A stretch of 32,508 nt of DNA from positions 1-32,508 of the forward strand of contig JANXZU010000073.1 in assembly GCA_025355345.1 (NCBI GenBank). Direction: 5' to 3'. The DNA is from Syntrophaceae bacterium (GTDB lineage: Bacteria > Desulfobacterota > Syntrophia > Syntrophales > Smithellaceae). Numbering within the stretch: position 1 is the first letter of the stretch; each line of letters opens with the position of its first letter. The notes beneath the pieces are model-generated. The model worked only from the letters and a program-made list of their open reading frames with translations, searched no databases and had not been told where the DNA came from. Made by a program: the position numbers and the translations under genes. Positions 1 to 9,903 of the stretch are shown one piece after another.

Positions 1-554
1 GGCGCCTTCTTGATATTTCGGGACAGTTTCCAGGCTGCCTCAATGGAAAGGAACGGATCGTATCCCCAGACTTCCATGCCCAGATTTTCGGCCGCATTTG
101 CCAGCATGGTGCCAATGGCGCCCAATCCCACTACGCCCAGCTTCTTGCCAAGGATCTCAGTTCCGCCGAACTTAGATTTGCCCTTCTCGATGAGGTCTGG
201 TACCTTGTCGCCTTCGCCGATAAGTCCTTTGGTCCAGACAATGCCTTCCGTAACCTTGCGGGATGCCAGCAGCATGCCAAGGATGGCTAGCTCTTTTACA
301 CCATTTGCGTTTGCTCCAGGGGTATTAAAAACGACTATGCCTTTTTCTGAACATTTGTCGATGGGAATATTGTTGACACCGGCTCCGGCGCGAGCAATTG
401 CTTTCAGATTCGATGGCAGGTTCATCTCTTTCATTTCCTTGCTTCTTACCAGGATTCCGTCAGGATCTGGAATGTCAGTACGATACTCAAACTTCTCAGT
501 AAAAAGTCTGAGTCCGTTTTCCGAAATTTTATTTAACAGATCAATCCGATACAT
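1..554 (-). CDS. serA: D-3-phosphoglycerate dehydrogenase, N-terminal part (runs off window)
   Basis: First enzyme of the phosphorylated serine pathway, oxidising 3-phosphoglycerate with NAD in the cytosol. The minus-strand reading frame is open from ATG at 554 to the window edge, giving about 184 residues that begin MYRIDLLNKISENG. It contains the substrate-domain stretch ARAGAGVNNIP, the FNTPGANANGVKELA segment and the Rossmann glycine motif VVGLGAIGTMLA, all typical of SerA. A good ribosome site (AGGAGG, 561-566) lies 6 bases before the ATG. The C-terminus is outside the window, so the presence of an ACT domain cannot be judged. It sits downstream of serC, purA and tRNA-Lys on the same strand but is separated from them by about 800 bases of repeats, so it probably has its own promoter. 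Other 2-hydroxyacid dehydrogenases are less likely given the nearby serC. Confidence 0.85.
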   Translation of the reverse strand, partial: MYRIDLLNKISENGLRLFTEKFEYRTDIPDPDGILVRSKEMKEMNLPSNLKAIARAGAGVNNIPIDKCSEKGIVVFNTPGANANGVKELAILGMLLASRKVTEGIVWTKGLIGEGDKVPDLIEKGKSKFGGTEILGKKLGVVGLGAIGTMLANAAENLGMEVWGYDPFLSIEAAWKLSRNIKKA

Positions 555-1351
555 AAAATACCTCCTATACCTTTCTATACTTTTTTTATTGTGAGACTCA
601 AATTTTAATGAGCCCCAAGTTTCAGAAACGAAGTGCACTGAAGCTTGCAGGTCGAATTATCCCGTATGCGAAGCTTAGCGGGACATTATAACCATCCCGC
701 ACAGCGGAGAGTATGAATTCCAAAGTTTCTTTCGGGGTTCATACCCTTGATTAGAGACTATTCTGATAACATAGAATGCCTATCTTGTGCCACTATTGTC
801 TAAAACAAATTGTCCTTATGGTATTTTTTATCACGGGTATTATACCCTCCGCTATGCGGGATTGTTCGACTAACTAATCTGACTGCGCTTCGCTTGTCAC
901 ATTGGAGTCTCACAATAAGAACTTCTGTTTTGCGGGATTTAGTATAGAATGGGTGGTTTTGTGTGTCAAGGAAATCTTAATGAGACTAGTTAAGAGCGAA
1001 TCCCGAAGTGTCGGTATGAAGCTCGAAACGTAAGTTGAATTATCCCCGAAGCAAAGCGGAGCGGGATTTGACACTCGCTAATAATGAGCCAAGCGGATAA
1101 TGAGACCCGAGATTCAGGGACAAAGTGAACCGAATTTTGTAGGTCGAATACACAATAGACAAAGGCTATTGAAAATTAACGAAACTCAAATATTACAAAC
1201 GTAGTGCAGTAATATTTGTTATTTGAATTATCCCGCCGCTTATTTAATTTCTTTCTTCCTGAAAGAAACAATTCTGAAGGTTAGGACTTCTCTAAATTGG
1301 CCCGCATTTGTTCCTTAAATACGTTCATTTTGACTTATTTTTGCGATAAAC
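555..1351. repeat. Gene-free stretch with several dispersed hairpin repeats
   Basis: No credible gene is seen here. The space holds degenerate copies of a hairpin-repeat family also found at 27940-28101 and 31950-32137. Reverse-oriented hairpins lie at 617-646 (arms AAGTTTCAG / CTGAAGCTT) and 1188-1217 (arms AAATATTAC / GTAATATTT, perfect). A degenerate reverse copy lies at about 1099-1148 and a forward copy at 865-913. A perfect 14-bp inverted repeat, TTATTGTGAGACTC (586-599) and its complement (905-918), brackets the first half. GGGTAT-T-ATACCC at 835-847 is a separate small palindrome. No promoter for the downstream serA could be fixed with confidence. Confidence 0.75.
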
Positions 1352-1352
1352 G

Positions 1353-1389
1353 AAAAAGAGGTTTTAAGCGTAAATGCCTAAAACCTCTT
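1353..1389 (-). terminator. Rho-independent terminator of tRNA-Lys
   Basis: Perfect 11-bp stem AAGAGGTTTTA (1356-1366) with TAAAACCTCTT (1379-1389) and a 12-base loop. Read on the minus strand it begins 7 bases after the tRNA CCA end and is followed by a T run (complement of 1353-1357). A T run also follows on the plus strand, so it may work in both directions. Confidence 0.85.
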
Positions 1390-1396
1390 ATTTTTT

Positions 1397-1471
1397 TGGT
1401 GGGCCGTGGGGGATTTGAACCCCCGGCCAACGGATTAAAAGTCCGCTGCTCTACCGCTGAGCTAACAGCCC
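1397..1471 (-). tRNA. tRNA-Lys (UUU)
   Basis: The minus strand folds as a 75-nt cloverleaf. The acceptor stem is GGGCTGT paired with ACGGCCC, the D-arm is AGCTCAGCGGTAGAGC, and the anticodon loop CTTTTAA has UUU as anticodon. The T-arm is CCGGGGGTTCAAATCCCCC, discriminator A, and the 3' CCA is encoded. A consensus promoter precedes it and a strong terminator follows, so it is its own transcription unit between purA and serA. Confidence 0.97.
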
Positions 1472-1498
1472 ACTTTAGTAATCATTTTTGAAGTTGCC

Positions 1499-1527
1499 CT
1501 CTTAGCAGTTAGGACAACGTGTGTCAA
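1499..1527 (-). promoter_or_regulatory. Sigma-70-type promoter for tRNA-Lys
   Basis: On the minus strand TTGACA (complement of 1522-1527) is followed by exactly 17 bases and TAAGAG (complement of 1499-1504), about 27 bases before the mature tRNA 5' end. The -35 box is perfect and the -10 box moderate. Confidence 0.6.
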
Positions 1528-1536
1528 GAAGAAACT

Positions 1537-1593
1537 AATACCAAGTTGCTTTCAAAAAATAAACTATGAATTTTTGAAAGCTTACTTGGTATT
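1537..1593. terminator. Long stem-loop between purA and tRNA-Lys, possible purA terminator
   Basis: Two perfect 10-bp stems are stacked: AATACCAAGT (1537-1546) with ACTTGGTATT (1584-1593), and CTTTCAAAAA (1549-1558) with TTTTTGAAAG (1571-1580). They are separated by a 2/3-base internal loop. It lies about 50 bases after the purA stop. No clear T run follows, so the terminator role is inferred from position and stability. Confidence 0.45.
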
Positions 1594-1645
1594 ATGCCCG
1601 GTAAATCGACCTTTTAATGTTTGATAGTAATTTGGTATAAATGTT

Positions 1646-3097
<1,452 letters not shown>

Positions 3098-4228
3098 TTA
3101 AATGCTTTTAACCTTTTCATTGAAAACTTTTTCCAACTCGGCAAGCGCTATCTTCAGATCAGCTTCCTCGATTGTCGGGCCGCACCAGAAGCGGTATCCG
3201 GCAGGTGCGTCTTTGTAAGAGTTGATGTCGTGAGCGATATTTTTTTTGCTCAGGTCAGAAGCAATGCTTTTGAGAAACTTGCTCTTTTCATCAGCGCCCA
3301 GAGCCTTGACTTTGGGATGAGTCACCGAAAGGCAAACAGAAGTGTTCGAGCGGACTTTCGGTTCATCAGCCAGAAACTCAACCCACTCGGTTTTGACTAC
3401 CCAGTCTTCAACAACTTTCAGATTGGCCTGACTTTTTTTGATAAGACCAGCAAGGCCACCGACTTTACCTGCCCAATTGAGAGCATCAAGATAGTCCTCA
3501 ACACAGATCATGGAGGGAGTATTGATGACATCGCCGTCGAAAATAGATTTGTTGATTTTACCGCTTTTTTTGAGGCGGAATATTTTGGGCATAGGCCAGG
3601 GCGGATCATAAGATTCCAGACGGGAGACCGCTCTGGGACTTAAGACCAGCATGCCGTGAGCGGCTTCGCCACCCAGACATTTCTGCCAGGAGAATGTTAA
3701 AACATCAATTTTGCTCCAGTCTATTTCCATGGCAAAGGCGGCGCTGGTGGCATCGCAAAGTGAGAGGCCTTCACGATTGGCCGGTATCCAGTTATAGTCA
3801 GGCACTTTGACGCCGCTGGTTGTTCCATTGGCTACAAACACAACATCGTTTGTCCAGTCAATAGAATTTAAATCAGGAATTTTTCCATAATCCGCTTTGA
3901 GAACTTTAGGATTGAGTTTGAGTTGTTTGGCAACATCTGTTGCCCAGCCTTCGGAAAAACTTTCCCAGACCAATACGGTAACCGGCTTGGGACCTAAAAG
4001 ACTCCACATGGCGCATTCAAAAGCGCCGGTATCTGAAGCCGGCATAATGCCCACCAGATAATCTGCCGGAATATTTAAAATATTTCTTGTTTCGCTTACG
4101 GATTTGACAATTCGTTCTTTGCCCAGCGCGGAACGGTGAGAACGACCAACGGTAGCGTTCTTTAGCGCGTCGATATTCCAAGCGGGCCTTTTACTGCAAG
4201 GGCCGGAACTGAAATTAGGGTTCTGCAT
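3098..4228 (-). CDS. serC: Phosphoserine aminotransferase (archaeal/alphaproteobacterial subtype)
   Basis: PLP-dependent transamination of 3-phosphohydroxypyruvate with glutamate, the second step of serine synthesis. The 376-residue protein starts MQNPNFSSGPCSKRPAW and has SHRSALGKERI (residues 30-40). The PLP lysine is likely K183 in FSWQKCLGGE. This opening and the spacing match the SerC subtype of alphaproteobacteria and some methanogens (TIGR01365-like) better than the E. coli form; that assignment is from recalled family features. AAGGA precedes the ATG. It heads the serC-remnant-purA block, and a candidate promoter lies at 4271-4299. Confidence 0.9.
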   Translation of the reverse strand: MQNPNFSSGPCSKRPAWNIDALKNATVGRSHRSALGKERIVKSVSETRNILNIPADYLVGIMPASDTGAFECAMWSLLGPKPVTVLVWESFSEGWATDVAKQLKLNPKVLKADYGKIPDLNSIDWTNDVVFVANGTTSGVKVPDYNWIPANREGLSLCDATSAAFAMEIDWSKIDVLTFSWQKCLGGEAAHGMLVLSPRAVSRLESYDPPWPMPKIFRLKKSGKINKSIFDGDVINTPSMICVEDYLDALNWAGKVGGLAGLIKKSQANLKVVEDWVVKTEWVEFLADEPKVRSNTSVCLSVTHPKVKALGADEKSKFLKSIASDLSKKNIAHDINSYKDAPAGYRFWCGPTIEEADLKIALAELEKVFNEKVKSI

Positions 4229-4270
4229 AATTAACCATCCTTAATAATAATTTTTCAAAATAACGCGCCT

Positions 4271-4299
4271 TTCATACCAGTATTGAAATCTTAACTCAA
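4271..4299 (-). promoter_or_regulatory. Candidate promoter of the serC-purA unit
   Basis: Minus-strand TTGAGT (complement of 4294-4299), a 17-base spacer and TATGAA (complement of 4271-4276), about 42 bases before the serC ATG. Each box matches 4-5 of 6 consensus bases. Confidence 0.4.
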
Positions 4300-4506
4300 G
4301 AAATTTTAGTTGGATTTAGATATTCCTGACCGGCGGTTCCCACTGATACGTCCTATATGTTTGATAATGTTGCGCAATAAAAAAATACTAGCCTTTATAT
4401 AAGATAAAATAAGTGTTTTTTTGTTTAAATTATGTAGGTTGTAGGATATATGCTTGTTATTATATAGTTCTTCTGAAAAAATCAGACAAAAAGGTGGGAA
4501 CGTTGT

Positions 4507-5496
4507 GTGGGAAGTGAAATGGAAAAATTGAAAGGCAATAATGAGGAACAAGAAGAGATAATAAAAAAGGTTGTTAATGAAAATAAAAAATTAAAAATAC
4601 AATTTGTTTCCAGCGCGAAATTAATCAAAGAATTGAATGAGTTTATCAAGATTTTACTTAATCTGTCTCCATTCGGGATATATATAATCCAGGATAAAAA
4701 ATTTATTTTTACCAATAAGGCTTTTTTGGATATTGGCAACTGGTCTCAAAAAATAGTAAAAGATTTGGACCCGCTGGGCCTTGTTCTGGAAGAAGATCGG
4801 GAACATGTTAGAAAAAGCGCCATTGCTATACTAAAAGGCGAGACAAAATCATTTTACATGTTCCGGGTGATTACGGATAGTGAATCCATTAAGTGGATGA
4901 TGGGCTCAGTCGCGGAAGTTAATATTAACGGCAAACCGGCTGTTGTGGGTAATTTTGTTGATTTAACAGAAGAGAGGATATTGCAGTTAGCCTACAACGA
5001 TACTTTAACCGGTTTGCCCAACAGAAAGTTAGTGTTCGACCGCCTGGGGCAAGCCATTATTTTCGCTAAAAGAAGGCAGCAGAAACTGGCTGTATTGTTT
5101 TTGGATTTGGATTCATTCAAGGAGGTCAACGATACGTTAGGGCATAATGTTGGCGATAAGCTTTTGGTAGAAGTTGCCAAAGGATTAAAAGAAGTTGTTC
5201 AGCGGGAAAGTGATACAGTTGCCCGAATCGGCGGTGATGAGTTTGTGATATTATTAACTGATGTCTCTGATAATAGTAATGTGGAAATAGTTATAAGAAA
5301 AATATTTAAAAAATTCAGCAAACCATTATTTATTGAGCAATCCCCTCAGGAATTAAAGGTAAACATGAGTATCGGCGTATCAATATTCCCTGACCATGGG
5401 AAAGATTCTGATACCTTAATCAGTAATGCTGATACAGCCATGTATATAGTTAAAAAGAAGGAAGGGAAAAATAATTTCCACTTTTTTGGAACCTGA
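4507..5496 (+). CDS. PAS-GGDEF diguanylate cyclase
   Basis: Makes cyclic di-GMP from two GTP. The 329 residues comprise a charged N-terminal coiled coil (about 1-45), a PAS-like sensory domain (about 47-155, with SPFGIYIIQDKKFIFTNKAF) and a C-terminal GGDEF domain that opens with the usual DTLTGLPNR (165-173). The active-site motif is intact (GGDEF, 242-246). An inhibitory-site RxxD (R233-E-S-D236) stands five residues before it, so product inhibition is expected. There is no transmembrane segment, so it is probably cytosolic. The chosen start is GTG at 4507, 7 bases after AAGGTGG; an ATG at 4519 is an alternative. It is divergent from serC and monocistronic; the PAS ligand cannot be told. 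Confidence 0.93.
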   Translation: MGSEMEKLKGNNEEQEEIIKKVVNENKKLKIQFVSSAKLIKELNEFIKILLNLSPFGIYIIQDKKFIFTNKAFLDIGNWSQKIVKDLDPLGLVLEEDREHVRKSAIAILKGETKSFYMFRVITDSESIKWMMGSVAEVNINGKPAVVGNFVDLTEERILQLAYNDTLTGLPNRKLVFDRLGQAIIFAKRRQQKLAVLFLDLDSFKEVNDTLGHNVGDKLLVEVAKGLKEVVQRESDTVARIGGDEFVILLTDVSDNSNVEIVIRKIFKKFSKPLFIEQSPQELKVNMSIGVSIFPDHGKDSDTLISNADTAMYIVKKKEGKNNFHFFGT

Positions 5497-5699
5497 AGTT
5501 GTTTGTAAAACTCCAATTCCGAAAGCATAAAGTATAATCTAAACAACCAATGCACTAAATAACCTGAATACCCTGACGGGCACTATAGGGTCACCGTTGG
5601 GTCATCTGCGACGCAACGGAATTGGTAAGTTAAGGATGTTCTTCCTGGAAAAAATATTGCCCATCAATGCATTTTCCTTTTTTAAAAAGATTGTTGTCG
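5497..5699. other. Convergent intergenic space with nested inverted repeats
   Basis: It separates the ends of the GGDEF gene and the acyl-CoA synthetase gene. CCAATTCCG (5513-5521) is the exact complement of CGGAATTGG (5617-5625), and inside it ACCCT (5570-5574) pairs with AGGGT (5587-5591). A structured transcript or bidirectional stop signal is plausible, but no T-tracted terminator is evident and no gene is seen. Confidence 0.4.
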
Positions 5700-7769
5700 T
5701 TATTCGATGACTACTACGGCATCTACTGCAACAAGACCTTTTTTTGTCGCCATAAGTGGGTTGATGTCGATTGCGGATATGCGTTTGTTTGCTACCCCTA
5801 GTTTGCTGACCTTAACTATGATGTCTGCAAGTTCCTTACGAATAACCGGCGGCATGCCGCGGAATCCGTCCAGCAGGCGTTGCCCCTTGATTCTGGAGAT
5901 GAGCTGAAGCGCTTCTTCGTGTGTAACAGGCGCCATGGCAAAGGCAACATCCTGGAAGGCCTCAGCCATTACACCTCCTAGCCCGACCATTACGCATGCT
6001 CCGAATTGTCCGTCCCGGAACATGCCTATAATAATTTCCGCTGATCTATTCATCTGTTTCTGAACGCTCACTGTGCCCTTGTTTTCCATTGCCAGCATGA
6101 GTATGTCATAAGCTCTGGCAGCTGCATCACGGCTGTCGATATTGAGCCTTACAAGCCCAAGCTCAGTTTTGTGGGTAATGCCGGGCATCAAACCCTTCAT
6201 AACCACAGGATAGCCGAGCTTTTCTCCTGCCTCTATGCAGGCATTCAAATTTTCCGTGGATATCTCATCAACGACAGGGATACCGAATGAGCGGAGTAAC
6301 TCCTTTGCAGTATGCTCATCCATGGGACCGCCTGATGCCTGATCAATCTGTGTTAAGAAATGTTCCGCAGTAGCAGGTCTGTCTTGGTGAGCAGCAGGTC
6401 TTTCCTTGAATACAGCTGCCATGCACTCTATAGCGCGTGACAACTCCTGGAATACAGGGATCCCATACTGGCGGGCCTCTTCAAACACAGCGAACGAAGC
6501 GTCCCGCCTCCCCAGCAGCCAGATGAAGACAGGCTTTCCGGCGCTGTGCGACTCTGCGGCGATATCCTTAATATTCATACCTATTCTGGAGCTTCCTGCC
6601 ATTACCAGAATGAGGGCACCATCGACTCCGGGATCTTTAAAGAGGCTCTGAAGAGAACTGCCGTAAACATCCACACTTGTACCGAGGTGCTTTTCAATGG
6701 CGGGCCAGATGTCGACAGGATTGGCAACAGGCATCCATGAAGGATACAGTTTCTGCAGTTCTTCTTTGCAAACGGGAGAAAGCTCGGCAATAGAGAGACC
6801 GTACTCTTCAAAGAAATCCGCACTCACGATCCCTGCCCCGCCGCTGAAAGTAAGGACAGCGATACGTTTATTTCCGGCGGGTTTTGATGGATACATGGCC
6901 AGTGAACGGCAGAGATCCATCATCTGCTTGAAGTCCTTGGCCTCATGGACCCCGGTCTGTGCAAGTACACCCTCGACAACACGATGATTGCTGGCCATTG
7001 ATGCCGTATGGCTCATTGCCGCCTCAGCCCCTATCCGGCTTTTTCCGCTTTTTAAAACCACGAGTGGTTTGGTGCTATTCCGGCATATTTCAGCAAAGCG
7101 TCTGGCGTCAGAGATTGATTCAAGATACATCCCAATTGCAGTAGTATCGGGGTCATCAAGAAGCGCAGGAAGGAGATCGCACTCATTCACATCCAGCTTA
7201 TTGCCGATGCTGCATACCTTGCTGATGCCCATAATGCCATGGCTCATGATGTCCACCAGAAAGGCGGCTGAAAGCATACCGCTCTGTACGATGAGCGATA
7301 CATTCCCCGGCGTGAGCCCTGCTTCGAGATTGGCGGTGTCCATGAAAGAAAATACGTGCCTGTTAACTGCATCCACAAGACCCATGCAGTTAGGTCCCCA
7401 GATGCGGATGCCCGTCTCCTTTCCGATACGGATAAGATCATCCTGCAACTTGCGCCCTTCTGTTCCTATCTCGGCAAACCCGCTGCTTTCGATGATTACC
7501 CCTTTTACACCTTTTGATGCACATTCCTGTACTGCTGCAGGTACCTGTCCGGCAGGGACAAAGATGATGGCCAAGTCGACAGGTTTATCGATCTTGTTGA
7601 CAGAGGTATAACATGCAAGTTCCTCGATCTCGTTGTAATTCGGATTTACCGGGAAGATATCTCCCTTATATCCAAGGATAAGGTTTCTCAAAATGGAGTT
7701 ACCGCCTTTCTGTCTGTTCGGTGTGGCACCGATGACAGCTACTCCCTGTGGTCTGAAAAAGAAATCCAT
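5700..7769 (-). CDS. Acyl-CoA synthetase (ADP/NDP-forming), fused alpha-beta type
   Basis: Reversibly interconverts acyl-CoA plus ADP and Pi with the free acid, CoA and ATP, allowing ATP recovery from acetyl- or acyl-CoA. Of 689 residues, the N-terminal CoA-binding Rossmann domain starts GVAVIGATPN (9-18). Succinyl-CoA-ligase-like domains follow, with a phosphohistidine candidate H254 in MSHTASMASNHRVVEG. The C-terminal ATP-grasp domain starts near residue 475 (HTAKELLRSFGIPVV, YPVVMKG). This order equals a fused alpha and beta subunit of archaeal ACD enzymes. Substrate (acetate, propionate, benzoate and so on) cannot be read from sequence. It lies 18 bases after a TetR gene on the same strand and is very probably controlled by it. 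Confidence 0.92.
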   Translation of the reverse strand: MDFFFRPQGVAVIGATPNRQKGGNSILRNLILGYKGDIFPVNPNYNEIEELACYTSVNKIDKPVDLAIIFVPAGQVPAAVQECASKGVKGVIIESSGFAEIGTEGRKLQDDLIRIGKETGIRIWGPNCMGLVDAVNRHVFSFMDTANLEAGLTPGNVSLIVQSGMLSAAFLVDIMSHGIMGISKVCSIGNKLDVNECDLLPALLDDPDTTAIGMYLESISDARRFAEICRNSTKPLVVLKSGKSRIGAEAAMSHTASMASNHRVVEGVLAQTGVHEAKDFKQMMDLCRSLAMYPSKPAGNKRIAVLTFSGGAGIVSADFFEEYGLSIAELSPVCKEELQKLYPSWMPVANPVDIWPAIEKHLGTSVDVYGSSLQSLFKDPGVDGALILVMAGSSRIGMNIKDIAAESHSAGKPVFIWLLGRRDASFAVFEEARQYGIPVFQELSRAIECMAAVFKERPAAHQDRPATAEHFLTQIDQASGGPMDEHTAKELLRSFGIPVVDEISTENLNACIEAGEKLGYPVVMKGLMPGITHKTELGLVRLNIDSRDAAARAYDILMLAMENKGTVSVQKQMNRSAEIIIGMFRDGQFGACVMVGLGGVMAEAFQDVAFAMAPVTHEEALQLISRIKGQRLLDGFRGMPPVIRKELADIIVKVSKLGVANKRISAIDINPLMATKKGLVAVDAVVVIE

Positions 7770-7787
7770 GCGTGCCTCCTGATTTAT

Positions 7788-8363
7788 CTATGGTTTGAGC
7801 AGACGTCGTATCTGGCTTACTGCTAAATCAAATACGGACTGATCTGTAACCCTGGTCATCTGCAAGCCGCCCTGCATGACTGCCAGTACAATGATTGCCT
7901 GATCGCGAGGGGTTCCCGGAAACGAAAAAGTCCCTCTTTTCCGCCCCTGATCCAGAAATATTTCCATCCAGGTAAGGAGATCATAAACCAACCCCCTGGT
8001 TTCTTCCTGCATGGGCTTCGGCAGAGTCGTAAAATCAGTTTCCAGCGCTCCGCTTAAACAGACGGATTCTCTCTTGGTAAGATAGTGGCGGTAAATCTGG
8101 AAAAAGCTGTCAAGTCTTTCCCGGTCAGGCAATTGTTCTGTTTCCTTATTGGCACCCCATTTTTTAAATCGCTCCCTGGCCCGCTGGATTATGGCGAGTC
8201 CGAGATCGCTCTTGCAGGGGAAATGGTAATGGATGGCAGCGTTTTTGATTCCTAAGGAAATTGCAATATCGGCATAACTGAAGCCGTTAAATCCCTTTCC
8301 CAAAAGTAGTTTCTCTCCAAGATCGATTATCTTTGATTTAGTGTCGCCTTGTGTCCTGCTCAT
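7788..8363 (-). CDS. TetR/AcrR-family transcriptional regulator
   Basis: A 191-residue one-component regulator with an N-terminal helix-turn-helix (about residues 10-55, including GFSYADIAISLGIKNAAIHYHF) and a variable ligand-binding helical domain. The typical tyrosine/phenylalanine pair of TetR recognition helices (YHF) is present. GGAGG (8368-8372) precedes the ATG. It is first in a two-gene unit with the acyl-CoA synthetase, and a perfect palindrome lies inside its own promoter, so autorepression relieved by an acyl-CoA or related ligand is the likely mode. The ligand is not determinable here. Confidence 0.93.
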   Translation of the reverse strand: MSRTQGDTKSKIIDLGEKLLLGKGFNGFSYADIAISLGIKNAAIHYHFPCKSDLGLAIIQRARERFKKWGANKETEQLPDRERLDSFFQIYRHYLTKRESVCLSGALETDFTTLPKPMQEETRGLVYDLLTWMEIFLDQGRKRGTFSFPGTPRDQAIIVLAVMQGGLQMTRVTDQSVFDLAVSQIRRLLKP

Positions 8364-8378
8364 AAAACCTCCATGAAT

Positions 8379-8407
8379 AGCATACTTACTAGTAAGTAAG
8401 ATGTCAA
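8379..8407 (-). promoter_or_regulatory. Promoter with embedded TetR-type operator
   Basis: On the minus strand, TTGACA (complement of 8402-8407), a 17-base spacer and TATGCT (complement of 8379-8384). The spacer is nearly filled by the perfect 16-bp palindrome TACTTACTAGTAAGTA (8383-8398). A repressor bound there would exclude RNA polymerase, the classical TetR layout. Confidence 0.8.
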
Positions 8408-8463
8408 GGGATATATCGCTGTACGATATTTGTGAAGGCAGATGGAATTATAATTAATATAGG

Positions 8464-9777
8464 TCAATCGTTGGTTTTTATGTGAATCAATGGCAAGGCC
8501 AAATGGCGGCGGCGAGTCTCTCCTTTAAGAAGGGTTTGTTCCCGCATGGTGGATACGCCCCTGCGGCCCTTGCCCATTTTCTCAATCAGATGAGTACTGC
8601 CCAGATGCAAAGTGTGCTTACCGAACTTTTGCCCCAACTCATCGGCGACATTGTAAAGTCCCTTTATCTTTTCGGCATGCACATGATTATCAAAAAGAGT
8701 GTATTGGATATTCTTGTCGGGTGCGAGGTTAAGCAGCACAACGCCGGTAGCGCGATAAAGATTATGCGGGCGGTAGCATGATTCGAAAAGATCGCGGATG
8801 ACACCGGAAAATTCCAAAGGGCAGGCACATGGGCGCGAAAGTACTGCCTCACTGCCGGAAGTATCGAAATTATTTTTCTTCAAAAATACCAGAATCTTTA
8901 GCGGAGCAAGATCGTAGCGCCGTGCCTTAATGCAGGCCGATTCCATATTGCGCATCAGTTGCGCGAAGAGATAATCGGCGTCTGAAGTTGCCGGGGCAAA
9001 TGTTTTCGTTTTGCTGATAGAAGCGTAAGAGCTTTTTTCTTCCGCGGTTACCGGATAAACTGAATCGCCGCGCAATTCCTGCCAGATTTCCACGCCGGGC
9101 TTGGTGAGTTTCTCTCGCACGGTTATTTCAGGAAGCTCTGCGAAAGCAAGTGCCGTTCGAATGCCCAGCTTGGCCAGATAGTTAGTCGTGGCGGGGCCTA
9201 TACCCCAGAGATTTCCCACCGGCAGATCGTAGAGGTATTGGGAGATGTCTGTGCCCTTAATCACGGTCATTCCCGCAGGTTTGAGGTATTTGGAAGCAAC
9301 CTTGGCCAGAACTTTAGTAATGCTCAAACCAACGGATACGGTGATGCCCAGTTCTCTTTCAATTTCTTTTTTCATCCGCAACGCGATTTCTTCATATGAT
9401 GAGTGCAGGGCACGGCGCATGCCGGTAATATCGGCAAAAGCCTCGTCAATGGAATATTCTTCCAGATCGGGTGTGAAGCGGCGCATGATGCTGAACATTC
9501 GCCGTGAAAACAGGCTGTAGGTTTCGTAATCGGAAGGAAGGATGATAAGCTCAGGGCAGATTTTGCGTGCTTCGTGCAGCGGCACGCCGCGCTTGATGCC
9601 CAACTTTTTGGCAGGATAGCTGGCGCAGGCGACAATGCCGCGTTCGCCGCCGGTGATCAGCGCCTTGCCTTTGAGCTCCGGGTGAATGGCTTCTTCACAG
9701 GAAGTAAAAAAAGCATCGCCGTCAATGTGAGCTATGGCACGTGGCCAGGAATGCAGTCGAAATAATTGTGAAGTCAT
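8464..9777 (-). CDS. dinB: Y-family DNA polymerase (Pol IV/DinB type)
   Basis: Error-prone translesion polymerase. The 437 residues contain the catalytic AHIDGDAFFTSCEEA (about 17-31), a YPAKKLGIKRGVPLHEA segment, and SIDEAFADITG with the second acidic pair. The helix-hairpin-helix segment LWGIGPATTNYLAKLGIRTA and a little-finger domain follow. It is longer than E. coli DinB (351), with a basic tail rich in Lys/Arg that lacks an obvious beta-clamp motif. The start at 9777 has a weak ribosome site. A consensus promoter containing a LexA-like palindrome lies upstream, pointing to SOS control. UmuC or ImuB assignment is less likely, because both catalytic acidic motifs are present and no imuA or umuD neighbour is seen. 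Confidence 0.9.
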   Translation of the reverse strand: MTSQLFRLHSWPRAIAHIDGDAFFTSCEEAIHPELKGKALITGGERGIVACASYPAKKLGIKRGVPLHEARKICPELIILPSDYETYSLFSRRMFSIMRRFTPDLEEYSIDEAFADITGMRRALHSSYEEIALRMKKEIERELGITVSVGLSITKVLAKVASKYLKPAGMTVIKGTDISQYLYDLPVGNLWGIGPATTNYLAKLGIRTALAFAELPEITVREKLTKPGVEIWQELRGDSVYPVTAEEKSSYASISKTKTFAPATSDADYLFAQLMRNMESACIKARRYDLAPLKILVFLKKNNFDTSGSEAVLSRPCACPLEFSGVIRDLFESCYRPHNLYRATGVVLLNLAPDKNIQYTLFDNHVHAEKIKGLYNVADELGQKFGKHTLHLGSTHLIEKMGKGRRGVSTMREQTLLKGETRRRHLALPLIHIKTND

Positions 9778-9844
9778 GATGTGCTCTTAAATATAAAAAC
9801 AACTAAAGGCTATCCTGTTTTCTTCTTTGTTCGGTTATTGGTGC

Positions 9845-9873
9845 ATTGTATAGAACGATCGTTCTATTGTCAA
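9845..9873 (-). promoter_or_regulatory. dinB promoter with LexA-like box
   Basis: Minus strand: TTGACA (complement of 9868-9873), a 17-base spacer, TACAAT (complement of 9845-9850). The spacer carries the perfect palindrome TAGAACGATCGTTCTA (9851-9866), whose core GAAC-N4-GTTC is the arrangement of the Gram-positive-type SOS box. LexA binding is inferred from core and context; no lexA gene is in the window. Confidence 0.75.
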
Positions 9874-9903
9874 GATAGATTTAAATGTTCAAATGATATC
9901 TTC

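Noticed and set aside
10..594. Plus-strand open frame of 194 residues
   Set aside because: It is antisense to serA, whose minus-strand translation has clear family motifs and a good ribosome site.
1297..1491. Plus-strand open frame of 64 residues
   Set aside because: It runs antisense through the tRNA-Lys gene and its terminator; its sequence reflects the RNA gene.
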